Assembly (NCBI GenBank): GCA_027596035.1
Contig: JADGJA010000229.1
Location: 1 to 28,880, forward strand
Length of the DNA stretch: 28,880 nucleotides
Direction: 5' to 3'
DNA from: Thoreauomyces humboldtii
Lineage: Eukaryota; Chytridiomycota; Chytridiomycetes; Spizellomycetales; Powellomycetaceae
Below the pieces are notes generated by a model. The model ran no database searches. It was not told the origin of the DNA and saw nothing but the letters and a program-made list of their open reading frames with translations. Positions 1 to 9,340 of this stretch are shown one piece after another. The translations under genes and the position numbers were made by a program. Within the stretch, counting starts at the first letter, position 1, and every line of letters starts with the position of its first letter.

Positions 1-240
1 CACCCACACCCTTCCCAGCCAAAAAAAAGAGACCCCTTACATATAGTCGGGAAGGACACGGTTCCCTCCCCTGGTAGCGCTACTGTCCAGTACGTTATAT
101 CACGATATATATCGAGGACAGCTCGACGGACACTTTCAGAATCTTCAATATCGTACCTCGGTCTTTGCGACAAACCCCACAAGCGATTCTGCCTCCCTGC
201 GCCTCTCCTTCGCGCGTCGCCGCGTCTACTATCCTCAAAG
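1..240 (+). promoter_or_regulatory. Upstream region of the Zn2Cys6 factor gene
   Basis: No coding sequence is supported here. It lies directly before the start codon at 241 and should hold the promoter and 5' leader of the transcription-factor gene. A perfect 12-base palindrome, CGATATATATCG, sits at 103-114, and the last 60 bases are pyrimidine-rich, as is common in fungal leaders. Whether the palindrome binds anything is unknown. Confidence 0.35.
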
Positions 241-2954
241 ATGCACCGGTACGATGACCACGACGACTCCATGACCCTCACCGGAAAGGTAGGCTCGTCG
301 TGTCGCTGTCTCGCATCGGACTGTACCACTCTTAGAAGCTTACGGTGATTCCCCGTTCGGTGCCATGTTGTGCCTCGTAGCCCCGGAAGCGCCTTACACA
401 GTCTTGCGACCGCTGCAAGGCAAAGAAGCGACGGTGCGAAGGCGCGCACCCGTGCGCCAACTGCGTCAAAGCAAAGGCAACCTGCACCATGCTAATCGAG
501 CAGAAGAAGCGTGGTCCCAAGCGATCGGCCCCAGGAGGTCACGGCGCAGGCGGTGGTGCAAGGCGTCGGCGACGCACGACTCGAACCGCTTCCAGCGCTG
601 GCGTTCGCGACAACGATCGCTTTGTGCCACCATCGGCTTCGGCAGCCATGTACAACGAGTCTGACGACGAGTCCGACCACCAAGCAGTGTCCGAGGAGGA
701 AGACGATCAGTCGGAGGAAGAGCAGTCCAACGATGAGGCCCAGGAGGAGGAGGACGTTGACTTCGAAGATGATGACGAGATAAGGGACGATGACAACGAG
801 TCGAAGGCGCCGCCGTCAATTGTTCAACCACTTCCTCGCATCGCGACGTCCTTTGCACCTTCCGCTGTGGACCTCCTGTACGAACCACGCGAGGATGCGT
901 CTTCGTTCTCTCTCCTCGACTCTGCTCAGGCGTCAGCCGCCAGCTTCTTTGACGAACTCGACGGTTACGCCGCGGCAGGCATGGACAACGAGTCTCTAGC
1001 AATGGATGCCGCGCAGCGCCCGGTCGATCCGGCAGCTGTCGATGCATCCACACTGAGCGGTTTCTCAGCACCGGCTCTCCCGCCTGCTTGGATCACAGCG
1101 CCACTAAGCTCGCAGATGTTCTTTTCTGGGCTACAGTCACACACCCATCAAGCACAGCAGCCTCCGGCTCTCCGACGTGAATCCACAATACCATCTGCAT
1201 ATGGGACGCAATTTCCTGACCAGCCGTCACTGTCCTTCTCACGGCCCCTCACACCGTTGGCGGTCGAGGAGCGATCACAGGTTCCACCCCCAGCTATCGC
1301 AACGTGCCTTGATGACAAGGCTGACTTCCATCTTCATCTCATCAACCTCTTCCTCCTTTACTTTCATCCAACATACCCGGTCCTTCACGAGACCAGCTTT
1401 CTCGAGTCGTTGACATCAGATGGTTCAGACCCGAGTCGGCCAAAGGTGTCTCAGGCGCTTCTGAATGCAGTGTACTCCATCGGCGTCCTATACTCCAAGC
1501 ACCCTCACACGACGCAGCTCGGGGGCCGGAGCGTTGCCAGCACCATCTTTGGGCAACGAGCGCACGGTCAGCTTACTTCCGCCAAGGACCTTGTGGCACG
1601 CTGTCTCTTGGACATCCGCGATTTTGGCGCAGTCGCCGCCGGTGGGGGAGAAATGGAACTGTTCCCAGGCACTTGGCGCATCGCCCAGAAAGTCAAGCTC
1701 GCTTACGACGCGCCGTGCGACTCGCTATACTCAATCGTCAACGGGCGACCACAGAGTGAAAATGGTATCACCTCAGATGACGGCGAGCTTCAGACGCTTG
1801 TGGGAAGGAAGAGGGCGTGGTGGGGACTGTTTTCGATGGACACGTTCGTTGGCCTCTCGACAGGCTATGACCTTACGATAGACGAGTCGCTGTATATGGA
1901 CTCGTTGCTGGACACCGAGACTCTCGTGCGAAGCTCCCCACACCCGCTTGCAGCTGAGAAGGCCCTATTGGAGAGTCGTTACGGCTGGTCTGCATCTTCT
2001 GGCGCATCCCGCAGTAACCGGTCATCCATGGCCAGCAACACATTCTCCTCGCACACGGCACAGCAGGCGCGACAGTTTGACTGGTCGGCTTTGCTTGGCG
2101 AACAAGCGACACACACACTATTCAACCTCCCTCAGCTCTCTTCGTCACCGCAAGTTATCTGCACGCCCCTCTCTGACGTCCACCCGCACATCCGTCTCTC
2201 CATTTTCATGCGCAGGGTCATGCGCTCCGTCATCCGCAGCACGCCATCAGCGCAGACATCTTCTTATATCGCCGCTCTGCACGCCAAACTGATGCAGTTC
2301 CCGCAGTCCTTCTCGCCGAACGTCCAGCGGTACCTTCAGTCGCAGACGCTGATGTACGCGCGGGACGATGAAGAGGCTCTCACCGCCACGTCGGTGCACA
2401 CGCTCCTGATGTTCTTCGCAACCATGACATTGATCCACCAGTCTGCGCTTAACGACCAGCAGACGCGACACGCCATGTACGACGCCCCTCAGCAGCGTCT
2501 GACGAGCCTTCAGGTCTGCGAGGCGGTCTACACCCGCGTCAACCGTCTCGTCGAGGACGTCTACGCTCGACGATACGCTCATCACGACACGTCGGCTGAT
2601 CAGCCTTTCGCTCCTCCTCCGCCTCAGGAACTCGTCGCCACGCCCTTCACTGCCGTCCTCCTCACCATCCCCGTCGTGCCGCTGCTCGAGAGCAGGGCTC
2701 ACGCGTCGGCCCTTACGATCCCGATCCCCGGTGCACTGCCGTGTCTCGAGCAGACCATCCTGCCGACGTTGGACGACATGGCCATCGTGTGGCCGAGAGC
2801 CAGTCGTTACGGTGCCGGTCTGAGGGGCTGGGCCGAGGTCGTTCGGGAGAGAGGGGTCGCTGAGCAGGTCGGACAGTCTGCCAACGTCCAGGGCTCGTGG
2901 AAGAGGGACAACCCTTTCCCTTCCAATGGCCTCGAATTGGGATTCGATCTGTGA
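241..2954 (+). CDS. Zn(II)2Cys6 fungal transcription factor
   Basis: A nuclear DNA-binding regulator. Exon 1 is 241-288 (16 codons). The intron is 289-380 (GT...AG), and exon 2 runs 381-2954 in phase 0, giving 873 residues. Directly after the junction a canonical C6 zinc cluster is visible with spacing C-x2-C-x6-C-x5-C-x2-C-x6-C at residues 25-51, preceded by a basic PRKR. This family binds two zinc ions and usually CGG half-sites. After a short Arg-rich part comes a long acidic stretch (about residues 105-155), then a Ser/Ala/Pro-rich linker. Around residues 325-360 starts the middle homology region (fungal-specific transcription factor domain), with the typical pattern of hydrophobic residues followed by FHPTYPVLHE. 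The start at 241 was chosen because it splices cleanly into the zinc cluster; starting at the ATG at 489 would lose the cluster. The target genes cannot be told from sequence. Confidence 0.9.
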
Positions 2955-3414
2955 TTCCATCTTGCTCCCGTCGCACATCTGATAGCACGCACTGCATTTT
3001 TGTTTTTCTCCATGAGCCACTGCGCTCGAAGCCTTTTTGTATGTTTTTTTTTGATGGATCGAACCTTGTAAACTATGAGAATTACATAATTCAATTGTAA
3101 AGGGATTGGACCGTGTTGGGGAAAGGCGTATGATATTGTTGTAAGTTCCTGCATATATAGAAGGGAGCGTTTAGAGCTTGTCTTGGGAGAGGAGGCACGA
3201 TATAATATGCCGAGGTAAATGGAGGTTAACAGTTTGGACTCGTCGGACGATTGAAACGCCCGTTTGTTCGAGGTGAAAAGGTTGGGGAATGCTGGTTTGC
3301 TCCTCGTGAACTGATGTTCCGGATGTGTCATGCATTGGAGGATCCGCCTCGATCAGTGAGTGGTCCGGGACGACGTGTTGATCTCCATCTCTGATCCAAT
3401 CATCGAGCAGCATA
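2955..3414. other. Intergenic stretch, no supported gene
   Basis: AT-richer sequence downstream of the transcription factor stop. It should contain that gene's 3' untranslated region and the 3' end of the minus-strand reading frame that follows. A minus-strand open stretch crosses it (3171-3455), but I could not splice it in phase to its neighbour and do not call it. Confidence 0.3.
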
Positions 3415-3793
3415 TCAAAGACCGGATTGCGTGAGCAAGTCATCTTCCGCACCATTCTTCTGAAGAACAGAAAGGTTCCTCGTGTTGCACAAACGTGCCC
3501 TCCACAACACGGTCACTTACGACCAAGCTCACAAAGTAGATTTGGGCGTAGTCATCGCCACTGACCAGGTGGAAGTGGTCCCCGTCGTCTTGACGATTGT
3601 TCATGTGGAAGAGATTGGTAACTAGGCGATGTCCTAGTGCGGTGTTGAACCGAGGGACGTCATCGACGAAGTGGAAGAGTTCATCTCCTAAAACCCCGCC
3701 CAAGCCAGGTGCATTCTCCATCTGAATGCGGATCACGATGAGCCGGAGGAGCTCAATGGACCGATCTTCTTTGTACTCGTTGAGCAGCTGCAT
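3415..3793 (-). CDS. Hypothetical small protein, two exons
   Basis: Not recognised. Reading on the minus strand from an ATG at 3793, an exon to 3521 is followed by a clean intron 3520-3461 (GTAAGT...TTCAG) and a short terminal exon 3460-3415 ending in TGA. This gives about 105 residues. The product is mixed helical and acidic, with no signal peptide or membrane segment. The frame remains open for some codons upstream of the ATG, and then a stop appears, so an earlier exon is possible but no acceptor fits. It could be the 3' part of the 2EXR-like gene just upstream. The evidence is the good intron and the protein-like composition only. Confidence 0.35.
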
Positions 3794-3940
3794 GAAAAGG
3801 TCGATAGCCGTGGGACGACGCAGGTCGATGCGGCCGGTGAATATTCAGCTTCTTCTCATATACAAAAGGCTACCCTGATCCTTGCTGAGATGCGGCGGCA
3901 GCTGTGCAAGCTTTGCATGACTCGGCTTCCTCGAGAGCGC

Positions 3941-4298
3941 CTACGACCTCTGGTCCCACGGGATGACTTCCAGGTCTGCAAGTTCCCAAATCATGTCCCA
4001 GATCATGTCCCGAAGCTCGGGAGGAAGATGCGGGAGAGAGAGGACAGGTTCTTTGCTTTGTGGCATAGCGAGAAGCTGGGTCGTATGGAAGGAGCGCGAT
4101 GCAACGTTGCGGCAGTGAATATCGCAGTTTGTAGCTTTGAAAGCCGAAAAGTCTGGGATAATTGCTGGGCAATCCTCAGTTCGACCACGCCGGCAACGTC
4201 GGACCGCAGAGAGACAAGGCGTGTGACTCACCTCGCAAGGCTGTTCAAGAACCCAACCACTTCCAGTAAACTCCAAACTCCTTGGTACAGTGTAGGCC
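3941..4298 (-). CDS. Possible 2EXR/F-box-like protein, partial or degraded
   Basis: Minus strand. A first exon from the ATG at 4298 can be joined through a GTGAGT donor to a second exon that carries the sequence LPHLPPELRDMIW, then a second DMIW and EL. The stop is at 3941-3943. LP-x-ELR-x-x-IW is the hallmark start of fungal 2EXR domains and resembles F-box openings, which are used in protein interaction. The DMIW repeat comes from a 12-base tandem duplication, which is unusual in the motif. The first ATG lies only 22 bases from the oppositely directed FAAP24 start, so translation may instead begin at the internal ATG at 4066. The domain is cut short soon after the motif, so this may be an eroded gene or may lack a 3' exon. 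Confidence 0.3.
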
Positions 4299-4319
4299 AT
4301 TGGCCCGCTGGGGACAAGG

Positions 4320-5236
4320 ATGGCGTCTAGATACACCTACACGCTTGCGGCCGCAAGGCATCAAGGCACATCCCTCGGTCAGGAATTCTCCAACCTGCAT
4401 GCTTCACGTACGGGCTCGGTGCTCTCTTGCTGCTGAGGTCATTTCCATGTTTTCCCTGAAACCAACTTTTGCTGGTCCAGTAAAGCTACGAGTGATGTAC
4501 GATGATGACCTTGTATCCGACTTCTTGCCCTCGCCGGGGTTTGCCATAAATGTGCTTCCCTTCTCGGCAAGCGACGAGGAAGTGTCGGCTTGTTGCAAGC
4601 TCTTGAAAACCGTACGAATACGTTCTTTAATGGTTGAAGGCTTCCTCTCATTCCTGTCACGCTCCTTCCAAAGCACTCGCGATCTCTTCTGGTGGTAGTC
4701 CAAAACGGGCAACCGATAATGCGTATCCAAACCCTCGCCCTTGACGAGCGCATCACGGTGCTCCCGGTTCCTTCCAATCTGGAAGCTGCCCGATACATCG
4801 CACGACTGGTACGGCATCCTCCCTTCTAATCCGTTCGTTAGAGGCGATACTCAATCCAAAGCTTGTTCGTCTCTCTGCGGCAGGCTCACCACGAGGCTCG
4901 ACCTGCCCAGTCTCGAACTTCAGCTCTCACAACCGGTAGAAAGTCACATCAGCAGACTCCTACGCAGCAGATACTCGCCACGCTACGCACTTTTCCCTCT
5001 GTGGGTGACAAAAAGGCCGTCGAGTTGACCGGAAAGTTTGCATGTGAGAGCAGACTCTAGGATGGTTCGAGAGTCACGACATCCGAAACTCACATCAGCC
5101 CACGGCAGCTATTGATGAGCTTGCCAATGCAGCTGAGCATACAGTATCGGAAGTCATCGGAAAGGCCGGTGCGAAGCGAGTCATCGCTTTCCTGGATGGA
5201 CCGTTACGGAACAATGGGGCGGGCCAGGCGGTTTGA
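4320..5236 (+). CDS. FAAP24: FAAP24-like Fanconi anaemia core complex DNA-binding protein
   Basis: In animals FAAP24 pairs with FANCM and binds branched or single-stranded DNA to start interstrand-crosslink repair. It has an inactive XPF/ERCC4-type nuclease fold followed by tandem helix-hairpin-helix motifs. My model has five exons: 4320-4407, 4481-4611, 4674-4808, 4842-5043 and 5109-5236. All are in phase and encode 227 residues; the human protein has 215. Visible matches to the family are MYDDDLVSDFLP (human FEDGLTPDFYL), the core VVV strand, VLPVPSNLEAARYIARL (human LLPVASQMEASCLVIQL), the hairpin LRTFPSVGDKKAVELTGKFAS (human has IPGVGKVKAPLLLQKFPS, shown here from memory) and a C-terminal helix ending IAFLDGP. 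The intron 4809-4841 is only 33 bases and is doubtful: the skipped bases contain NPFVRG in another frame, which resembles a conserved FAAP24 element, so a one-base shift or a different splice is possible. It is followed 174 bases later by the next gene on the same strand. Confidence 0.8.
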
Positions 5237-5409
5237 GGACATTGGGCCCGATTGACGATACAGATGGTGTGAGCCGTCTACCGTAAATGAGCTATCGAAT
5301 AGGCCCTTTGTCCGGACCTCTGGACTCTGCGCGTCACGGGTCGTCGTCTTATCCACACCGTCGACATTTGCGGTCGGCGCCATTTAAAACTGTTCTTTTC
5401 ACTTCTGTC

Positions 5410-7374
5410 ATGCACAAGTCGTATCGTTGTCTGCTCTCGGGCGCTGTTAATGCTGCCGCCGCTCTCTTGCGGCCGACTTCTAGAGTGACGTTTCCGACTT
5501 CGTCAAGGTCTCGCAGTCTAGCGACCGCAGTCGCGACACCTCACACTGACCCTCTCACTATCGGTCAGCCAACTCCTCACACCCATCCGCATTTGCTCAA
5601 GACCGGGGAAGGTGAATAGATGCAGTTGGTTCTTATAATAGTTGAGGGTAGACCATTTTCCTCAACCTCGGTGATGCTGCCACAGTGACACCAGGAATAA
5701 CGCTGGACGAATTCAAAGCCCGCCGCCAACGCCTGGTCTCGAAAATCGCAGAGAAGGGCACCGTTATCGTCGCGGGATATGGTTTGCGCTACGCTACCAA
5801 TGGGATCTTGTAAGTTATAGTACTTCTTTCCGTGTCACCGTAGAATTTCCCTGACTATGGCAAACTTAGCCATCAGTTCCATCAGCATACGGATCTACTG
5901 TATCTCGCAGGAATCGATGAGCCGGACTGTGCGATGGTATTGGGTAACGCTCTGGTGTCATCTCGATTCTCTTTCCCGCTCCCCTACTGACTTTACCATT
6001 CCATTCAGAACGCAACAGTCAGTCCCCCAATGGCTACAAGATGATCCTGTTTGTGCGGCCTCGTGACAGAAGCCGGGAGATCTGGGATGGTCCGCGCGCG
6101 GGGTTCGAAGGAGCGATGCAGTTTTTCGGCGCTGATGAGGTGCGATCTTGCATGCATTGCTCGCTCCTGCCTTTTTTTAAACATGCTCAACTTCCATAGG
6201 CGCGGTCCATCAACACTCTAGCGGCGTATATCGAATCGTTGAGAACCTCTGCCCCTGGACCGATATACACAGATCTTCCACTCACTCCCGTCGCCTCTCA
6301 CCCTCTCGACGAAACTCACATCCAGCACTCTAGTTCGGCTTCAGCACCTGATTCCAGCATTACCTCATCACTCCGAAAAGTGTTCCTAGGCAGCCCGAAG
6401 ACGACCGTGCCCGTTCACGGCCTCGCGCCCATCACGTCCAACCTCCGTCTCCACAAGTCACCCGCCGAGATCGCGCTCATGCGCACCGCGGGTCGCATGA
6501 CGGGACGAGCGTTCGTCGAAATGATGAGGGAGACAAAGCCGGGGGGTCTCGAACACGATATCTGGGCCGTCGGAGACTACCGCGTGCGAAGGGCGGGCGC
6601 CTCTCGCTTGGCTTATGTGCCCGTCGTGGCGAGCGGAAGCAACGCGTTGACGATACACTACGTGGTCAACAACCAGGTCATGCGCGACGGAACCATGGTG
6701 TTGGTGGATGCTGGAGCGGTAAGGTTTCTTCGCGCGAAACTGATAGCAATAGAACTCAGACTGAACAAAGTGTTTCCATCAATCAGGAATACGCCGGCTA
6801 CGCAGCGGATGTGACGCGGACGTGGCCGGTGAACGGCAGATTCACGAAAGAACAGGCTGCTCTGTATCAAGTCGTTTTGGACGTGCAACGCCAGTGCATT
6901 GCCAAGTGCACAGGCGATGCGCAAGTGTCCCTTGACGACCTGCAGCGAGAAGCTTTCGATGGGATGCGCGCAGGTTGCAGCAAAGTTTTTGGACGAGCCG
7001 TTTCCAAGAAGGTATATCAGCTTGAGTGCTTGCGCAAAGCTCAGGCGAAAGCTGACTTTCGAAATCCTCGAACCTAGGAAATGAACGTCCTCTACCCTCA
7101 CCACGTGGGACACTGGCTGGGTCTGGACGTGCATGACACGCATGCCGTACGTCGCACGACCCGCCTACAATCCGGCATGGTGGTGACTCTCGAACCAGGA
7201 CTGTACGTGCCCGACACCCCGGACTATCCCGAGGGTTTCCGAGGTGTCGGGATCCGCATAGAGGATGACATCGCCATCGGCTCGCAGGAGACGGGATGGG
7301 CTCCGGTGGTACTGAGCGTCGAGGCACCAAAGGAAGTGGTCGACGTTGAAGCTGTCATGGCTGGTGTAGTTTAG
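5410..7374 (+). CDS. ICP55: Mitochondrial intermediate-cleaving aminopeptidase P (M24B)
   Basis: A metallopeptidase that in yeast trims one residue from mitochondrial proteins after presequence cleavage; the human counterpart is XPNPEP3. Seven exons in phase: 5410-5611, 5686-5809, 5870-5943, 6009-6139, 6200-6718, 6787-7011, 7078-7374. They give 523 residues, close to the usual 500-510. The N-terminus is rich in Arg, Ser and Ala without acids, fitting a mitochondrial presequence, followed by the family signature [13 protein letters not shown]. Residues about 75-220 form the creatinase-like N-domain with [17 protein letters not shown]. The pita-bread catalytic domain carries the expected two-metal ligands: Asp347 (VDAGA), Asp358 (AADVTRTWP), His437 ([13 protein letters not shown]), Glu464 (TLEPGLY) and Glu487 (IRIEDD). 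The start at 5410 was chosen over 5287 because it begins a normal presequence. Confidence 0.93.
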
Positions 7375-7816
7375 AAAGCGCCCTTTGTAGAAGGCGCCAT
7401 TTATTTGTCCGTACGTACTGTTTTTGCTTCGTTGCCACTTCAAGGTGACCTCTCTCAAAGCGGATGCCCTCGACTCTTTCACCCTTGCTGCTCTTGATTT
7501 TCTGGAGGACGGGACCCCCTCCTCCGCTTGTCCAAATCATTGCAAGAGAATGGCGAAGACGCCAAAATACTGAGGCGTGTTAAGCGTTGGGTCGCGGTGA
7601 TGTCGAAGCGGCGGTAATCCAAGAGAGAGGCAGCCCCGCGTCGGTGCCTCTCTCGAAGCATCATATTCGGGCACCTTTCTTCCCTTTGACCGAACGTTTC
7701 CTCAAATCTCAAACCACCTGCAAGATCCTTCTTAACAGCATACTTTGGAGTCCGCTGCCGTCTCTGTTCTCTCATCTCAATCCTCCCCTTCATCCTCCTT
7801 CACCACCCCATCAGCC
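7375..7816. promoter_or_regulatory. Intergenic region before YPT7
   Basis: About 440 bases with no supported gene. It must hold the 3' end of the aminopeptidase transcript and the promoter of the Rab7 gene. The last 100 bases before the ATG at 7817 are strongly C/T-rich, typical of fungal 5' leaders. No other element was recognised. Confidence 0.4.
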
Positions 7817-8972
7817 ATGGCCACTCGCAAGAAGGTTCTTCTCAAGGGTGCGGTATCACACACTGTCTGGGCTCCTCAAGCTCAAACTTAAAACTCGATT
7901 GTTGACGCTATTTCCTCCCGTTTACTTGTCTCGGCCGGTCTCTTCCCTTATCTCTGTCAGTCATCATCCTTGGTGACAGCGGGTGAGTTCTTGTCTTGCA
8001 TTCTTTGCTCGGTCTTGCGGAGCGGCGTGTCTAACCTGTTTTCGCGGTGCCTCATTCCAGTGTCGGAAAGACGTCCCTCATGAACCAGTATGTCAACAAA
8101 AAGTTCAGCACGCAGTACAAAGCTACCATCGGAGCAGACTTCTTGACAAAGGAGGTCATGGTCGACGACCGTCTCGTGACAATGCAGGTGGGACACAGCC
8201 GCCCTTGAGAGAACGGGGCCTTTCCACGCCACCACGGGATCTTGGAAGCTGACGGAGAGAGCGGTTTGGGGGATTCCCTTTCGTAGATCTGGGATACGGC
8301 AGGTCAGGAACGGTTCCAGTCGCTCGGCGTGGCGTTCTATCGAGGAGCCGACTGCTGCGTGCTGGTGTACGACGTCAACAACAGCAAGTCGTTCGAGACC
8401 CTTGACAGCTGGAGGGACGAGTTCCTTCTCCAGGCCAGCCCGCGCGACCCAGACAACTTCCCCTTTGTCGTCCTCGGAAACAAGGTCGACATCGAAGACT
8501 CGAAGAGACAGGTTCGTTCGCGTTTCGGCGGATCGTGGGAGAAGGTTCACGTCCGGAGAGGAGAAGAGCTAATCAGAGAGACTCGATTTTCTTGCAAAAC
8601 AGGTTTCTCAAAAGCGCGCCATGACATGGTGCCAGCAGAAGGGCAACATTCCGGTAAGCGACTTGCTTCCCTGGCGTATGGGAGAGAAGCGACCTTTGAG
8701 CCTTCTTACCAAACTTCCCATGACAGTACTTTGAGACCAGTGCGAAAGAGGCTATCGACGTGGAAAAGTCCTTCCAGACCATTGCCAGGAATGCCTTGCA
8801 GCAAGAATCCGATGTCGAACTGTATGTTTGGAAGAAACGGCAGAGTCAGGGCGAGTCAATGGCCAACTAACGTTTTCAATTTATGGTGCACAGTTACAGC
8901 GACTTCCCGGACCCAATCAAGATCGATGGCGAGTCTGGACGGCAAGGCGGCGACCCCGGATGTGCTTGCTGA
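7817..8972 (+). CDS. YPT7: Rab7/Ypt7 family small GTPase
   Basis: A GTP-switch protein on late endosomes and the vacuole that recruits the HOPS tether and drives membrane fusion. Seven exons in phase: 7817-7847, 7961-7982, 8061-8187, 8287-8511, 8603-8653, 8727-8821 and 8894-8972. They encode 209 residues, the normal Rab7 length. All G motifs are present: P-loop GDSGVGKT (15-22), effector-region Thr in [15 protein letters not shown] (62-68), NKVD (125-128) and ETSAKE. Rab7-specific features are [18 protein letters not shown], the [13 protein letters not shown] stretch and a C-terminus ending CAC, the double geranylgeranylation site. The first intron (7848-7960) is the longest at 113 bases, and it interrupts the coding sequence just before the P-loop. 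No defects are seen. Confidence 0.96.
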
Positions 8973-9340
8973 AGACAACGTCAAATTCGAATATCCCACT
9001 TTCCAGCCGTTGGGCTAGTACACGCCATATTTGTGTGTGATCATTGATGAAAACCCCGCCGTTGAGGGGAGTGCGCACTCGTTATTATGCTCCCTCTCTG
9101 CCGCGGTCTCGTTCGTTCGTCTGCAGAACACATCTCTGCACCATTCGACCACTCCTCCTCTACTCCCATCTCCTGTCGCCCCCTTTGTCCCCTCCTTTTT
9201 TTTGTGTCCTACAACAAGTTTCTTCAATTGCAAGCCAATCGCGTTGGAACCCAGATGATAGTTGGATACGAGCTCCCGAGCTTGAATATTTATGTGCATC
9301 GCATGAACGAACAAGTGCCGATACGCCCTTGGATGTGATA
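8973..9340. other. Convergent intergenic region
   Basis: 3' flank shared by the Rab7 gene (+) and the BRAP2-type gene (-). It contains pyrimidine-rich tracts (about 9150-9220) but no supported gene. Plus-strand open stretches that run through it into 10123 are antisense to the BRAP2 gene and are not called. Confidence 0.4.

Noticed and set aside
4404..4817. Minus-strand frame of 137 codons that can be spliced to the 2EXR-like exon
   Set aside because: The same bases encode the FAAP24 core on the plus strand with strong family matches, so the minus-strand splice is coincidence.
5287..5409. Upstream ATG at 5287 as start of the aminopeptidase
   Set aside because: It is in frame but adds 41 residues with no presequence character before a typical mitochondrial signal that starts at 5410.
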